DNA from: an uncultured Lachnospiraceae bacterium
Lineage (GTDB): Bacteria > Bacillota > Clostridia > Lachnospirales > Lachnospiraceae
Assembly (NCBI GenBank): GCA_902783305.1
Contig: CACZQU010000150.1
Coordinates: forward strand, 1-7,088
Length of the DNA: 7,088 nt
Reading direction: 5' to 3'
A program made the position numbers and the translations under genes. Under the pieces are notes generated by a model. The model did not search any database. It was not told the origin of the DNA and worked only from the letters and a program-made list of their open reading frames with translations. Shown here piece by piece: positions 1 through 6,944 of this stretch. The number at the start of each line of letters is the position of its first letter. Position 1 is the stretch's first letter.

Positions 1-1
1 C

Positions 2-1678
2 ATCGAGCTTCACCGGCCTTACATTGACACCGTGACGATTCCCTGCCCAAAATGCGGCGGTACCATGAAGAGGGTACCGGAGGTAATTGACTGCTGGTTT
101 GATTCCGGTGCGATGCCTTTTGCCCAGCATCACTATCCATTTGAAAATCAGGAACTGTTTGAACAGCAGTTTCCGGCGGACTTCATCTCCGAGGCGGTAG
201 ATCAGACCAGAGGATGGTTCTATTCCCTTCTGGCGGAGTCCACGATCCTGTTTAATCAGTCCCCATACAAAAATGTTATTGTACTTGGACATGTCCAGGA
301 TGAAAACGGGCAGAAGATGAGTAAATCCAAAGGCAATGCCGTGGATCCCTTTGATGCCCTGGAGAAATACGGGGCGGATGCCATCCGCTGGTATTTCTAT
401 ATCAATTCCGCTCCATGGCTGCCCAACCGCTTCCATGGAAAGGCCGTTCTGGAAGGCCAGAGAAAATTCATGAGCACATTGTGGAATACCTATGCCTTCT
501 TTGTGCTCTACGCAAATATTGATCAGTTTGACGCAACGAAGTATACGCTGGACTATGAAAAGCTTCCGGTGATGGATAAATGGCTGCTCAGCAAGCTCAA
601 TACCCTGATCCATACCGTGGATGAGGATCTTGAGAATTACCGGATTCCGGAGAGCGCCAGGGCGCTTCAGTCCTTTGTGGAGGATATGAGCAACTGGTAC
701 GTGCGCCGGTGCCGTGAGAGGTACTGGGCTAAGGGAATGGAACAGGACAAGATCAATGCCTATATGACCCTGTATACCGCCCTTGTCACGGTGGCCAAGC
801 TGGCAGCTCCGCTGATTCCGTTCATGACGGAGGATATCTATCAGAATCTGGTCCGCTCAATCGACAAGGACGCTCCGGAAAGCATTCATCTTTGTGATTA
901 TCCTGTGGCTGATGATGCCTGGATCGACAAAGATCTGGAAGCGGATATGGCACAGGTACTGGAGGCTGTCGTCCTCGGACGGGCCTGCCGCAATACGGCA
1001 AATATCAAAAACCGCCAGCCTCTGGCCAGGATGTTTATCAAAGCCGCCAAGCAGCTGGATTCCTATTTCACACAGATTATCGCTCAGGAGCTTAATGTAA
1101 AAGAGATTTCTTATGCGGATGATGTGGAAGCCTTCATTTCTTATTCCTTCAAGCCGCAGCTTCGCACGGTCGGCCCTAAATTCGGGAAGCTCCTTGGCCG
1201 GATCAAAACGGCACTTGCCGAGGTGAACGGCAGCCAGGCGATGAACGAACTGAAGTCAGAAGGAGTGCTGACGCTGGATCTTGACGGAACAAAGGTGGAG
1301 CTGACCCAGGAAGATCTTCTGATTGAAACCGCTCAGACAGAGGGATTTGTCACGGAGCAGTCCCAGAATACGGCCGCGGTTCTTGACACCCGGCTTACCC
1401 CGGAACTGGTGACAGAGGGCTTTGTCCGCGAAATCATCAGCAAGGTGCAGACCATGCGTAAGGAAGCCGGCTTTGAGGTCATGGACCGGATTGTTTTGTA
1501 TGCAAAGGAAAATGCGAAAATTCTGGATGTAATTCAGGCACACGAGGATGAGATCCGGCAGGAGGTTCTGGCTGACGAGATCGTGCTCGGGGAAACAGAC
1601 GGATACGAAAAAGAATGGAACATCAACGGTGAGTACGTGGTTCTGGGTGTGCGCAGACAACAGGAGGAAAATGCATGA
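2..1678 (+). CDS. ileS: Isoleucine--tRNA ligase (type 2), C-terminal half, 5' truncated by window edge
   Basis: Cytoplasmic class I aminoacyl-tRNA synthetase that charges tRNA-Ile with isoleucine. The frame is open from base 2 with no start codon, so the gene enters from the left; about 558 C-terminal residues are present, and full-length type 2 enzymes are usually about 1030-1050 aa. Visible in order are HRPYID at the very start, a CPKCGG cysteine pair (nt 44-61), PEVIDCWFDSG, DQTRGWFYSLL, and the ATP-binding KMSKS loop (nt 314-328). These are followed by the helical anticodon-binding domain with SNWYVRRCRERYW, then a C-terminal region as in type 2 enzymes. The HIGH motif and most of the editing domain lie outside the window. 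From family knowledge, type 2 IleRS enzymes tend to be poorly inhibited by mupirocin; that property is inferred here. The stop TGA overlaps the glgP start (ATGA), implying translational coupling. Confidence 0.97.
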   Translation: MELHRPYIDTVTIPCPKCGGTMKRVPEVIDCWFDSGAMPFAQHHYPFENQELFEQQFPADFISEAVDQTRGWFYSLLAESTILFNQSPYKNVIVLGHVQDENGQKMSKSKGNAVDPFDALEKYGADAIRWYFYINSAPWLPNRFHGKAVLEGQRKFMSTLWNTYAFFVLYANIDQFDATKYTLDYEKLPVMDKWLLSKLNTLIHTVDEDLENYRIPESARALQSFVEDMSNWYVRRCRERYWAKGMEQDKINAYMTLYTALVTVAKLAAPLIPFMTEDIYQNLVRSIDKDAPESIHLCDYPVADDAWIDKDLEADMAQVLEAVVLGRACRNTANIKNRQPLARMFIKAAKQLDSYFTQIIAQELNVKEISYADDVEAFISYSFKPQLRTVGPKFGKLLGRIKTALAEVNGSQAMNELKSEGVLTLDLDGTKVELTQEDLLIETAQTEGFVTEQSQNTAAVLDTRLTPELVTEGFVREIISKVQTMRKEAGFEVMDRIVLYAKENAKILDVIQAHEDEIRQEVLADEIVLGETDGYEKEWNINGEYVVLGVRRQQEENA

Positions 1679-3075
1679 TCGATAAACAGTTTAAGAAAGA
1701 ACGCTTTATAGAATCTGTCCGGGAAAACGTCAAGTTTCTTTACCGGAAAAAGCTTGAGGAAGCGACGGACCAGCAGCTGTTCCAGGCTGTCTGTTATACC
1801 GTCAAGGACGTTATTATTGACAACTGGCTGGAATCCCAGAATGCTTTTGATGAGCAGGATCCCAAAATTGTCTATTATATGTCCATGGAATTCCTGATGG
1901 GCCGTGCTCTGGGCAACAACCTGATTAACCTCGGAGCATACTCAGAGGTCAGGGACGCGCTTAATGAGCTGGGAGTGGACCTGAACCTTCTCGAGGACCA
2001 GGAACCGGATCCTGCTCTGGGCAACGGCGGTCTGGGAAGGCTTGCGGCCTGTTTCCTGGATTCCCTCGCGACCATGAATTACTGCGCGTATGGCTGCGGC
2101 ATCCGGTATCGTTACGGGATGTTCAAGCAGAAAATCGAAAACGGATTCCAGATTGAGGTTCCGGACAACTGGCTGAAGAATGGTTATCCGTTTGAGCTGC
2201 GCCGTCCGGAGTATGCCAAGGAAGTCCATTTCGGCGGATATGTACGGGTTGAGTACGATCCGGAGAAGCGCGAGAACCTCTTCTTCCATGAAGGGTATCA
2301 GTCGGTCAGGGCCATTCCCTTTGACATGCCGATCGTCGGCTACAATAATCATATGGTCAACACCCTGAGGATCTGGGATGCGGAGCCCATGGTGGACTTC
2401 GGTCTGGATTCCTTTGACAAGGGTGATTACAAAAAAGCAGTGGAGCAGGAGAATCTCGCCCGCAATATCGTTGAGGTTCTCTATCCCAACGACAATCATT
2501 ATGCCGGCAAGGAGCTGCGCCTGAAGCAGCAGTACTTCTTTGTGTCGGCCTCTCTCCAGGAAGCCATCGCAAAGTACAAAAGAAGTCACAGCGATATCCG
2601 CAAGCTTTACGAAAAGGTTGTCTTCCAGATGAATGACACTCATCCTACGGTAGCTGTCGCGGAGCTGATGAGAATCCTGATGGATGAGGAGGGTCTGGGC
2701 TGGGATCAGGCCTGGGATGTGACAACAAAGTGCGTGGCCTATACGAACCATACCATTATGTCCGAGGCTCTGGAAAAATGGCCGATCGAGCTTTTCTCCA
2801 GGCTTCTGCCGCGTGTTTATCAGATCATTGAGGAGATTAACCGCCGCTTTATCCTGCAGATCCAGGAAAAGTATCCGAATAATTATGACAAAATCCGCAA
2901 GATGGCTATCATTTATGACGGACAGATCAAGATGGCCCATCTGGCAATCGTTGCGGGATTCTCAGTCAATGGTGTGGCAAGGCTTCACACAGAGATCCTC
3001 AAGAACCAGGAGCTTCATGATTTCTTTGAGATGATGCCGGAAAAATTCAACAACAAGACCAACGGCATCACCTAG
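1675..3075 (+). CDS. glgP: Glycogen phosphorylase, N-terminal fragment (466 aa) ending at the premature TAG
   Basis: This is what standard decoding from the glgP ribosome binding site would yield. It carries the N-terminal domain: YYMSMEFLMGRALGNNL, EPDPALGNGGLGRLAACFLD, the RYRYGMFKQ and PDNWL segments, QMNDTHPTVAVAELMR (Asn of NDTHP at residue 320) and YTNHTIMSEALEKWP. It stops just after NKTNGIT. The segment covers substrate-binding and dimer-contact regions of the family but none of the PLP site, so a free fragment is unlikely to be active and may be unstable. Codon use and conservation look normal up to the stop. Confidence 0.75.
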   Translation: MIDKQFKKERFIESVRENVKFLYRKKLEEATDQQLFQAVCYTVKDVIIDNWLESQNAFDEQDPKIVYYMSMEFLMGRALGNNLINLGAYSEVRDALNELGVDLNLLEDQEPDPALGNGGLGRLAACFLDSLATMNYCAYGCGIRYRYGMFKQKIENGFQIEVPDNWLKNGYPFELRRPEYAKEVHFGGYVRVEYDPEKRENLFFHEGYQSVRAIPFDMPIVGYNNHMVNTLRIWDAEPMVDFGLDSFDKGDYKKAVEQENLARNIVEVLYPNDNHYAGKELRLKQQYFFVSASLQEAIAKYKRSHSDIRKLYEKVVFQMNDTHPTVAVAELMRILMDEEGLGWDQAWDVTTKCVAYTNHTIMSEALEKWPIELFSRLLPRVYQIIEEINRRFILQIQEKYPNNYDKIRKMAIIYDGQIKMAHLAIVAGFSVNGVARLHTEILKNQELHDFFEMMPEKFNNKTNGIT

Positions 3076-4137
3076 AGAAGATTCCTTCTTCATGGAAATC
3101 CGCTGCTGGCGGACTGGGTCACGGATCATATCGGGCCGGACTGGATCACGGATCTTGCCCAGATCAGAAAACTGGCGCTTTACGCGGATGACGAGAGAGC
3201 TCAGCAGGAGTTCATGAACATCAAATTCCGCAACAAGCAGAGACTGGCAAAGTATATTCTGGAGCACAACGGAATTGAGGTTGATCCTCACTCGATTTTT
3301 GATGTTCAGGTCAAGAGACTGCATGAGTACAAGCGGCAGCTGCTCAATATCATGCATGTGATTTATCTGTACAATCAGATCAAGGAGCATCCGGAGCTTG
3401 ATTTTTATCCGAGAACCTTTATCTTCGGGGCAAAGGCATCCGCCGGCTATGAGCGCGCAAAGAAAATCATCAAGCTGATTAATTCGGTCGGGGACGTGGT
3501 AAACAATGATCCTTCCGTGAACAAGAAGCTGAAGGTTGTCTTCATCGAAAACTACCGGGTTTCCAACGCGGAGATGATTTTTGCCGCTGCTGATGTCTCC
3601 GAACAGATTTCCACAGCCAGCAAGGAAGCCTCCGGAACAGGCAACATGAAATTTATGCTGAACGGTGCGGTGACGCTGGGAACAATGGATGGCGCCAATG
3701 TGGAAATGGTAGAAGAAGTCGGCTCCGACAATGCGTTCATTTTCGGCCTCAGGTCTGAAGAGGTGATTGATTTTGAACGCAACGGCGGGTATGACCCCAA
3801 TGTGATCTACAACACGGATTCGGAAATCCGTCAGGTTCTCATGCAGCTCATCAACGGAACCTTCTCACAGGATACGGATCTTTTCCGCGACCTGTACGAT
3901 TCTCTGCTGACCAACCGGTATTCGGAAAGACCCGATCAGTATTTCATTCTTGCGGATTTCCGCTCCTATGCCCAGGCGCAGAAAAACGTGGAGGACGCTT
4001 ACCGGGATACCAGACGCTGGGCAAGGATGGCTTTGCTGAATACCGCCTGCAGCGGCAAATTCACGTCCGACAGGACCATCAGGGAATATGTGGATGAGAT
4101 CTGGCATCTCGACAGAGTAGAAGTGAAGAAAGACTGA
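3076..4137 (+). CDS. glgP: Glycogen phosphorylase, C-terminal fragment (353 codons after the TAG)
   Basis: Same frame as the upstream fragment, beginning RRFLLHGNPLLADW straight after the TAG. It contains the PLP Rossmann-like domain with KRLHEYKRQ, the PLP lysine in SGTGNMKF, and the C-terminal helical part, ending TGA. The first in-frame ATG is 3214, giving 307 aa. An AGGAG at 3206-3210 is only 3 nt from it, too close for a good ribosome binding site, so independent translation is doubtful. The absence of any further stop or frameshift over about 350 codons argues for a very recent lesion or for continued translation through the TAG. Confidence 0.7.
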   Translation, partial: RRFLLHGNPLLADWVTDHIGPDWITDLAQIRKLALYADDERAQQEFMNIKFRNKQRLAKYILEHNGIEVDPHSIFDVQVKRLHEYKRQLLNIMHVIYLYNQIKEHPELDFYPRTFIFGAKASAGYERAKKIIKLINSVGDVVNNDPSVNKKLKVVFIENYRVSNAEMIFAAADVSEQISTASKEASGTGNMKFMLNGAVTLGTMDGANVEMVEEVGSDNAFIFGLRSEEVIDFERNGGYDPNVIYNTDSEIRQVLMQLINGTFSQDTDLFRDLYDSLLTNRYSERPDQYFILADFRSYAQAQKNVEDAYRDTRRWARMALLNTACSGKFTSDRTIREYVDEIWHLDRVEVKKD

Positions 4138-4169
4138 GAGCATAATTATTGTAATGATTCAGTTTCTTC

Positions 4170-4247
4170 CCTCCCATCATTCTACCATCTGCTCATACGG
4201 CGCTGTTCCTCTCCGCTGAAATGAGCCGGATACCTCATGATGGGAGG
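4170..4247 (+). promoter_or_regulatory. Long nested inverted repeat in the glgP-DUF937 spacer (candidate leader hairpin)
   Basis: A perfect 11-bp inverted repeat, CCTCCCATCAT (4170-4180) and ATGATGGGAGG (4237-4247), encloses a second 6-bp pair, GCTCAT (4191-4196) and ATGAGC (4221-4226). The 3' arm ends 9 nt before the AGGAGG of the DUF937 gene and itself contains a Shine-Dalgarno-like GGGAGG. There is no T-tract, so it does not look like an intrinsic terminator. It could be an mRNA structure influencing translation or stability. Function is inference only. Confidence 0.45.
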
Positions 4248-4267
4248 TGACATGAAAGGAGGCAATT

Positions 4268-5041
4268 ATGGATTTACTGGATATGCTTGGGAATTCAATG
4301 CTGACAGACTCTTCTCTCAAAGCGATCAGCGGCAAGACAGGAGCCACCGAGGATCAGTCCAAGGCGTTTGTGGCTTCCGCCATCCCTGTCCTTTTAAAGA
4401 GTATGACCGAGAACGCTTCCTCTGAAGAGGGTGCCAGGTCTCTTCGTTCTGCCCTGGATCAGCATACCAATACCGGTATGCTTGACCGCCAGATCGAGGA
4501 TGCGGATATGGAAGACGGCAGCAAGATCGTCCGCCACATCCTTGGCGATAAATCAGATCATGTGGTACAGGCTCTGGCCGCTGAGACCAATATGAGCCAG
4601 GAGCAGGTTACCCGTGGTCTGGGAAGTCTTGCGCCCGCTCTTTTAAGCGTTCTTTTTGCGGCACTGAAGGCATATGCGAAAAAGCCGAATAATTCCGGAG
4701 GCTTTGACTTATCCGACCTTCTGGGAATGTTCGGCGGCAGTACTAATCAGTCACCCTACGGCAGTATCCTGGGAAGTCTTCTTGGAATGGGCGGAAATAC
4801 TCAGAATACACCGTCTCTGGGCGCCAGCCTTTTAGGCGGCCTTCTGGGCGGCCAGAGCCAGCAGTCAGCTCCTTCTCTGGGCGGAAGTCTCCTTTCCGGC
4901 CTTCTGCAGGGAGGAAATCAGAATTCCGGGCAGGGACTGGGCTCGATGCTGGGCTCGCTGTTTGGCAGCGCTCCTGCGCAGAATAATGCCGGCTCCTTCA
5001 GCGGGATGGATCTTCTGAACCTCCTGAATGCCCTGAAATAA
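4268..5041 (+). CDS. DUF937-family protein with repetitive Gly/Ser/Leu/Gln tail (257 aa)
   Basis: Function unknown. Residues 1-135 resemble the DUF937 (YidB-like) family: MDLLDMLGNSML at the start, an IPVLLKSM helix, a central HILGDKSDHVVQAL segment, an MSQEQVTRGLGSLAPALLSVLF helix pair, and AYAKK. From about residue 141 to the end the protein becomes low complexity, with spaced hydrophobic cores such as LSDLLGMFGG, ILGSLLGMGG, LLGGLLGG, LLSGLLQGG, MLGSLFG and DLLNLLNALK, repeating about every 20 residues and separated by polar Gln/Asn/Ser linkers. There is no signal peptide. The start ATG is 5 nt after AGGAGG (4257-4262). No terminator is visible between glgP and this gene, so co-transcription is possible. 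Its transcript ends at the terminator 5217-5261. Family call fairly sure; role not assignable. Confidence 0.85.
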   Translation: MDLLDMLGNSMLTDSSLKAISGKTGATEDQSKAFVASAIPVLLKSMTENASSEEGARSLRSALDQHTNTGMLDRQIEDADMEDGSKIVRHILGDKSDHVVQALAAETNMSQEQVTRGLGSLAPALLSVLFAALKAYAKKPNNSGGFDLSDLLGMFGGSTNQSPYGSILGSLLGMGGNTQNTPSLGASLLGGLLGGQSQQSAPSLGGSLLSGLLQGGNQNSGQGLGSMLGSLFGSAPAQNNAGSFSGMDLLNLLNALK

Positions 5042-5056
5042 TCGGAGAACAAAAAG

Positions 5057-5208
5057 GATGCGTAATTATTCAGTCAGGCTGAACAGTTACGCATCGGGCG
5101 TGGCGCTTACGCGCATTCCGAGTGCGCCCCATGCCTGACTGCCAATGCTTTTGCACGTCTCGCGCAGCAAGCTCGCGCGAGGCTGACTGAATAGTGACAA
5201 GGATTCAG
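5057..5208. repeat. Dense cluster of overlapping inverted repeats between convergent genes
   Basis: A first hairpin pairs 5057-5073 with 5079-5095: GATGCGTAA/TTACGCATC and TTCAG/CTGAA are perfect, with one G-U and one A-C between them, and the loop is TCAGG. The same left arm can instead pair with distant partners: 5065-5077 with 5183-5195 (ATTCAGTCAG/CTGACTGAAT core), or 5071-5079 with 5133-5141 (CAGTCAGGC/GCCTGACTG). Further stems are 5091-5100 with 5125-5134 (one mismatch), 5111-5117 with 5121-5127, and CTCGCGC/GCGCGAG (5159-5165/5175-5181). It resembles a dispersed extragenic palindromic element or a structured RNA. No coding potential is seen. Confidence 0.6.
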
Positions 5209-5216
5209 ATGAAAAC

Positions 5217-5261
5217 AAAAAGAGTCCGCGAAAACCTTCTGGTTTTCGCGGACTCTTTTTT
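5217..5261. terminator. Bidirectional Rho-independent terminator
   Basis: A perfect 20-bp stem (5217-5236 with 5241-5260) has a TTCT loop. Its GC-rich core is GAGTCCGCG/CGCGGACTC. It is flanked by A5 on the left and T6 on the right (5256-5261), so it can terminate on both strands: the DUF937 gene from the left and degV-marR from the right. It lies 24 nt beyond the marR stop and 175 nt beyond the DUF937 stop. Confidence 0.93.
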
Positions 5262-5284
5262 CTGCCTGCCGCAGACAGGAGACT

Positions 5285-5773
5285 TCAGAGATTCGTTTCC
5301 CTGATGAAGGTCTCCAGGTTCCGGCAGATCCCTGTGAGGCAGCGATAGAATATCTGACGCGTTTCAGGCGTCATGAAATGGCCGCCTTCCTCCACAACGG
5401 TTTGCACCGTCTGCTCCAGAGCCCTGAAAACGCGGCTTCCGGTTTCCGTCAGACAGATCTTTGCCCGGTAGTGGGATCCGCTTGGGGATTCGAACCGGAC
5501 ATAATCGTTCTTCATCATATCCTGAACCGAACGGGAAACAGCAGCCTTGTCTTCGCCGCACAGGTCGGAGAGCTCGGAAAGGGTCATGCCCTCTTCTGAA
5601 CGGCCCAGCTGATAGAGACAGTTCATGGTAGCTCCTTTGAGCCCGAATTCCTCTACTGCCATTGTCCGGATCTTCTGGATGCAGTGCATCAGCCCGGTAA
5701 TCGTGCGGGTGAACAGTACATAACGCTTGTCGAAATCCTCGAAGCATTCCTCCTGGTCCTTAGTATTATCCAT
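5285..5773 (-). CDS. MarR-family winged-helix transcriptional regulator (162 aa)
   Basis: Probable dimeric DNA-binding regulator. Residues 16-60 form the N-terminal dimerisation helices. LSELSDLC (65-72) and EDKAAVSRSVQDMMKNDYV (74-92) form the helix-turn-helix, followed by a wing around SPSGSHYRAKICLTETG (96-112) and a C-terminal dimerisation helix (114-160). The ATG at 5771-5773 is chosen because it gives a normal MarR N-terminus and is preceded by a GGAAGGAAGAG ribosome-binding region. The in-frame ATG at 5810-5812 would add 13 residues and overlap degV without a clear binding site. It starts 5 nt after the degV stop, so the two are co-transcribed. Ligand and targets are unknown; the neighbour suggests fatty acids or another lipid-linked signal (inference). 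Confidence 0.9.
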   Translation of the reverse strand: MDNTKDQEECFEDFDKRYVLFTRTITGLMHCIQKIRTMAVEEFGLKGATMNCLYQLGRSEEGMTLSELSDLCGEDKAAVSRSVQDMMKNDYVRFESPSGSHYRAKICLTETGSRVFRALEQTVQTVVEEGGHFMTPETRQIFYRCLTGICRNLETFIRETNL

Positions 5774-5778
5774 GAAGC

Positions 5779-6672
5779 TTACTCTTCCTTCCTGTGGAAG
5801 CCGAACCCGCATAAGGAAAAGAATTCAGGTCCGGTATGAACGCCGATAATGGGTGTCTGACAGATGGTTTCGACGATGGTTTCAGGCCCGGCCGCAGCCT
5901 GCACCAGAGCCTTTAACTTCTCTGCTTCTTCGTAGAGATACGAATGGGAGATGTAGATGACCTTTGGCGTGTCCGGAACACCGCATTCATGAACATAGGA
6001 GCGGATCATATTTTTCCAGGCGGCATTCATTCCGCGGGCTTTTGCGGTGACCTGAAGCTTTCCTTCGTCGTCAATGACCAGAACCGGTTTGATATTCAGC
6101 ATGCCTCCGATCAGAGCGACCGCGGCGGAGACCCTTCCACCCTTATGCAGGTAATCCAGATCTCCCACGGTAAAACGATGACACATATAGATGGATTTTT
6201 CTTTCATCCAGGCGGCATTTTCCTCTATGGACATTCCCTTTGCCCGGTTGAGACAGGCGGTATACACCAGGACGCCCAGACCTGCTGTGGCGGAGAGCGT
6301 ATCAATGACGCATATCTTCCGGTCAGGATAATCCTCCTTCAGCTGGCTGGCGGCATTTACCGCGTTTTCCCATGTCGCTGACAGGCCGGAGGAGAAGGTG
6401 AGACAGAGAATGTCCCGGCCTTCTTCAAGATCTCTGGTCCATGCTTCGATATAACGGAAAGGAGTAATCTGTGAGGTATGGACATCAGCGCCTTGCCTCT
6501 GCGCCTCATAAAGCTCTTTACAATAGCGGTCCCGATCCGAAGCCTTGGTATCAAAGGTCACGGTTTTGCCATTGATCAGATAATCCATCGGGATGATCCG
6601 GATATCGTATTCTTCATAAATGTGGGAAGGAAGGTCAGCCGCTGAATCCGTGTATATCAAATATTCTTCCAT
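5779..6672 (-). CDS. DegV family protein (FakB-like fatty-acid-binding, 297 aa)
   Basis: DegV/FakB proteins bind a fatty acid and present it to the kinase FakA for phosphorylation, feeding exogenous fatty acids into phospholipid synthesis. Family marks seen: IYTDSAADLP at the N-terminus (6-15), TSQITP (66-71, usual TSQPSP), FSSGLSATWENA (93-104), VIDTLSATAGLG (122-133), LHKGGRVSAAVALIGGMLNIKPVL (the two-part motif spans 175-198), and HTGPEFFSLCGFG (279-291). Thr66, Ser94/95 and His279 are the likely carboxylate-contacting residues by analogy. The ATG at 6670-6672 is chosen because GAGGAGA lies about 7 nt upstream and the protein then begins at the conserved strand; a longer frame to 6753 would run through the leader hairpins. 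No fakA is in the window, so substrate and partner are inferred. Confidence 0.94.
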   Translation of the reverse strand: MEEYLIYTDSAADLPSHIYEEYDIRIIPMDYLINGKTVTFDTKASDRDRYCKELYEAQRQGADVHTSQITPFRYIEAWTRDLEEGRDILCLTFSSGLSATWENAVNAASQLKEDYPDRKICVIDTLSATAGLGVLVYTACLNRAKGMSIEENAAWMKEKSIYMCHRFTVGDLDYLHKGGRVSAAVALIGGMLNIKPVLVIDDEGKLQVTAKARGMNAAWKNMIRSYVHECGVPDTPKVIYISHSYLYEEAEKLKALVQAAAGPETIVETICQTPIIGVHTGPEFFSLCGFGFHRKEE

Positions 6673-6944
6673 AGATAGTCTCCTCAGATCGCTTGATCTA
6701 GAATGTTGGGTCACTGTAGAGCCATGAAGCCTCCGATTTTCTGCCTGCAGCAAATCGGAGGGCTGACGTTGGGAGTCAGGTGCCGGAATTATGGAAAAAT
6801 CCGAATGAAAGCGGGCTGCCCATTCAGATTATTCTGTATTTTCGGCGCATACCTTTACAGCGCTAATGTTGACGTCTCAAAATCAGTGATCTCCATTCTA
6901 TCTCATTTATGCAGAGTTGTCAATGAGTCATGGGGATGTCACTG
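6673..6944 (-). promoter_or_regulatory. degV upstream leader region with several hairpins; no gene seen
   Basis: Inverted repeats here are AGATC/GATCT (6686-6690/6695-6699, just upstream of the degV ribosome binding site), a 10-bp perfect CCTCCGATTT/AAATCGGAGG (6730-6739/6752-6761), CTGAC/GTCAG (6763-6767/6775-6779), and AATCCGAATG/CATTCAGATT (6798-6807/6821-6830). In the last, the single + strand mismatch becomes a G-U pair in the - strand RNA. A weak - strand promoter can be drawn, TTGAGA (6875-6880) and TAAAGG (6852-6857) with 17-nt spacing, but its -10 is poor. The 99-codon + strand frame at 6703-7002 has no ribosome binding site or recognisable motif and is not called. Confidence 0.4.

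Larger units (their letters stand above)
1675..4137 (+). pseudogene. glgP: Glycogen/alpha-glucan phosphorylase interrupted by one in-frame TAG
   Basis: GT35-family, PLP-dependent phosphorylase that releases glucose-1-phosphate from glycogen or other alpha-1,4-glucans in the cytoplasm. The frame has 820 codons plus TGA, the usual family length. Its start ATG lies 7 nt after AGGAGG (1662-1667) and overlaps the ileS stop by 4 bp. The only defect is TAG at 3073-3075 (codon 467), within NGIT-x-RR, where homologues carry Pro or Gln. CAG to TAG is a single transition. Downstream the protein continues intact: VQVKRLHEYKRQ (catalytic Arg about 548, Lys about 553), EASGTGNMKF with the PLP-binding Lys at codon 659 (3649-3651), and MDGANVEM. 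With standard decoding the product lacks PLP and phosphate sites and should be inactive. Alternatives are a recent strain mutation, a sequencing or assembly error, or TAG suppression. Gene identity is very secure; functional status is not. Confidence 0.9.

Noticed and set aside
1256..1660. 134-codon - strand frame opposite the ileS end
   Set aside because: Shadow of ileS, with no family features or separate ribosome binding site.
1942..2940. 332-codon open frame on the - strand within glgP
   Set aside because: It lies wholly antisense to a strongly conserved phosphorylase, has no recognisable motif, and its openness follows from glgP codon use.
4170..4247. glgP transcription terminator
   Set aside because: The stem is strong but the loop is long and no T-tract follows on either strand.
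4237..4425. 62-codon + strand frame overlapping the DUF937 start
   Set aside because: Overlaps a better-supported gene in another frame with no recognisable product; kept only as a possible regulatory start in the findings.
5364..5747. 127-codon - strand frame inside marR
   Set aside because: Alternate frame of a clear MarR protein, with an Arg/Pro-rich composition typical of a shadow.
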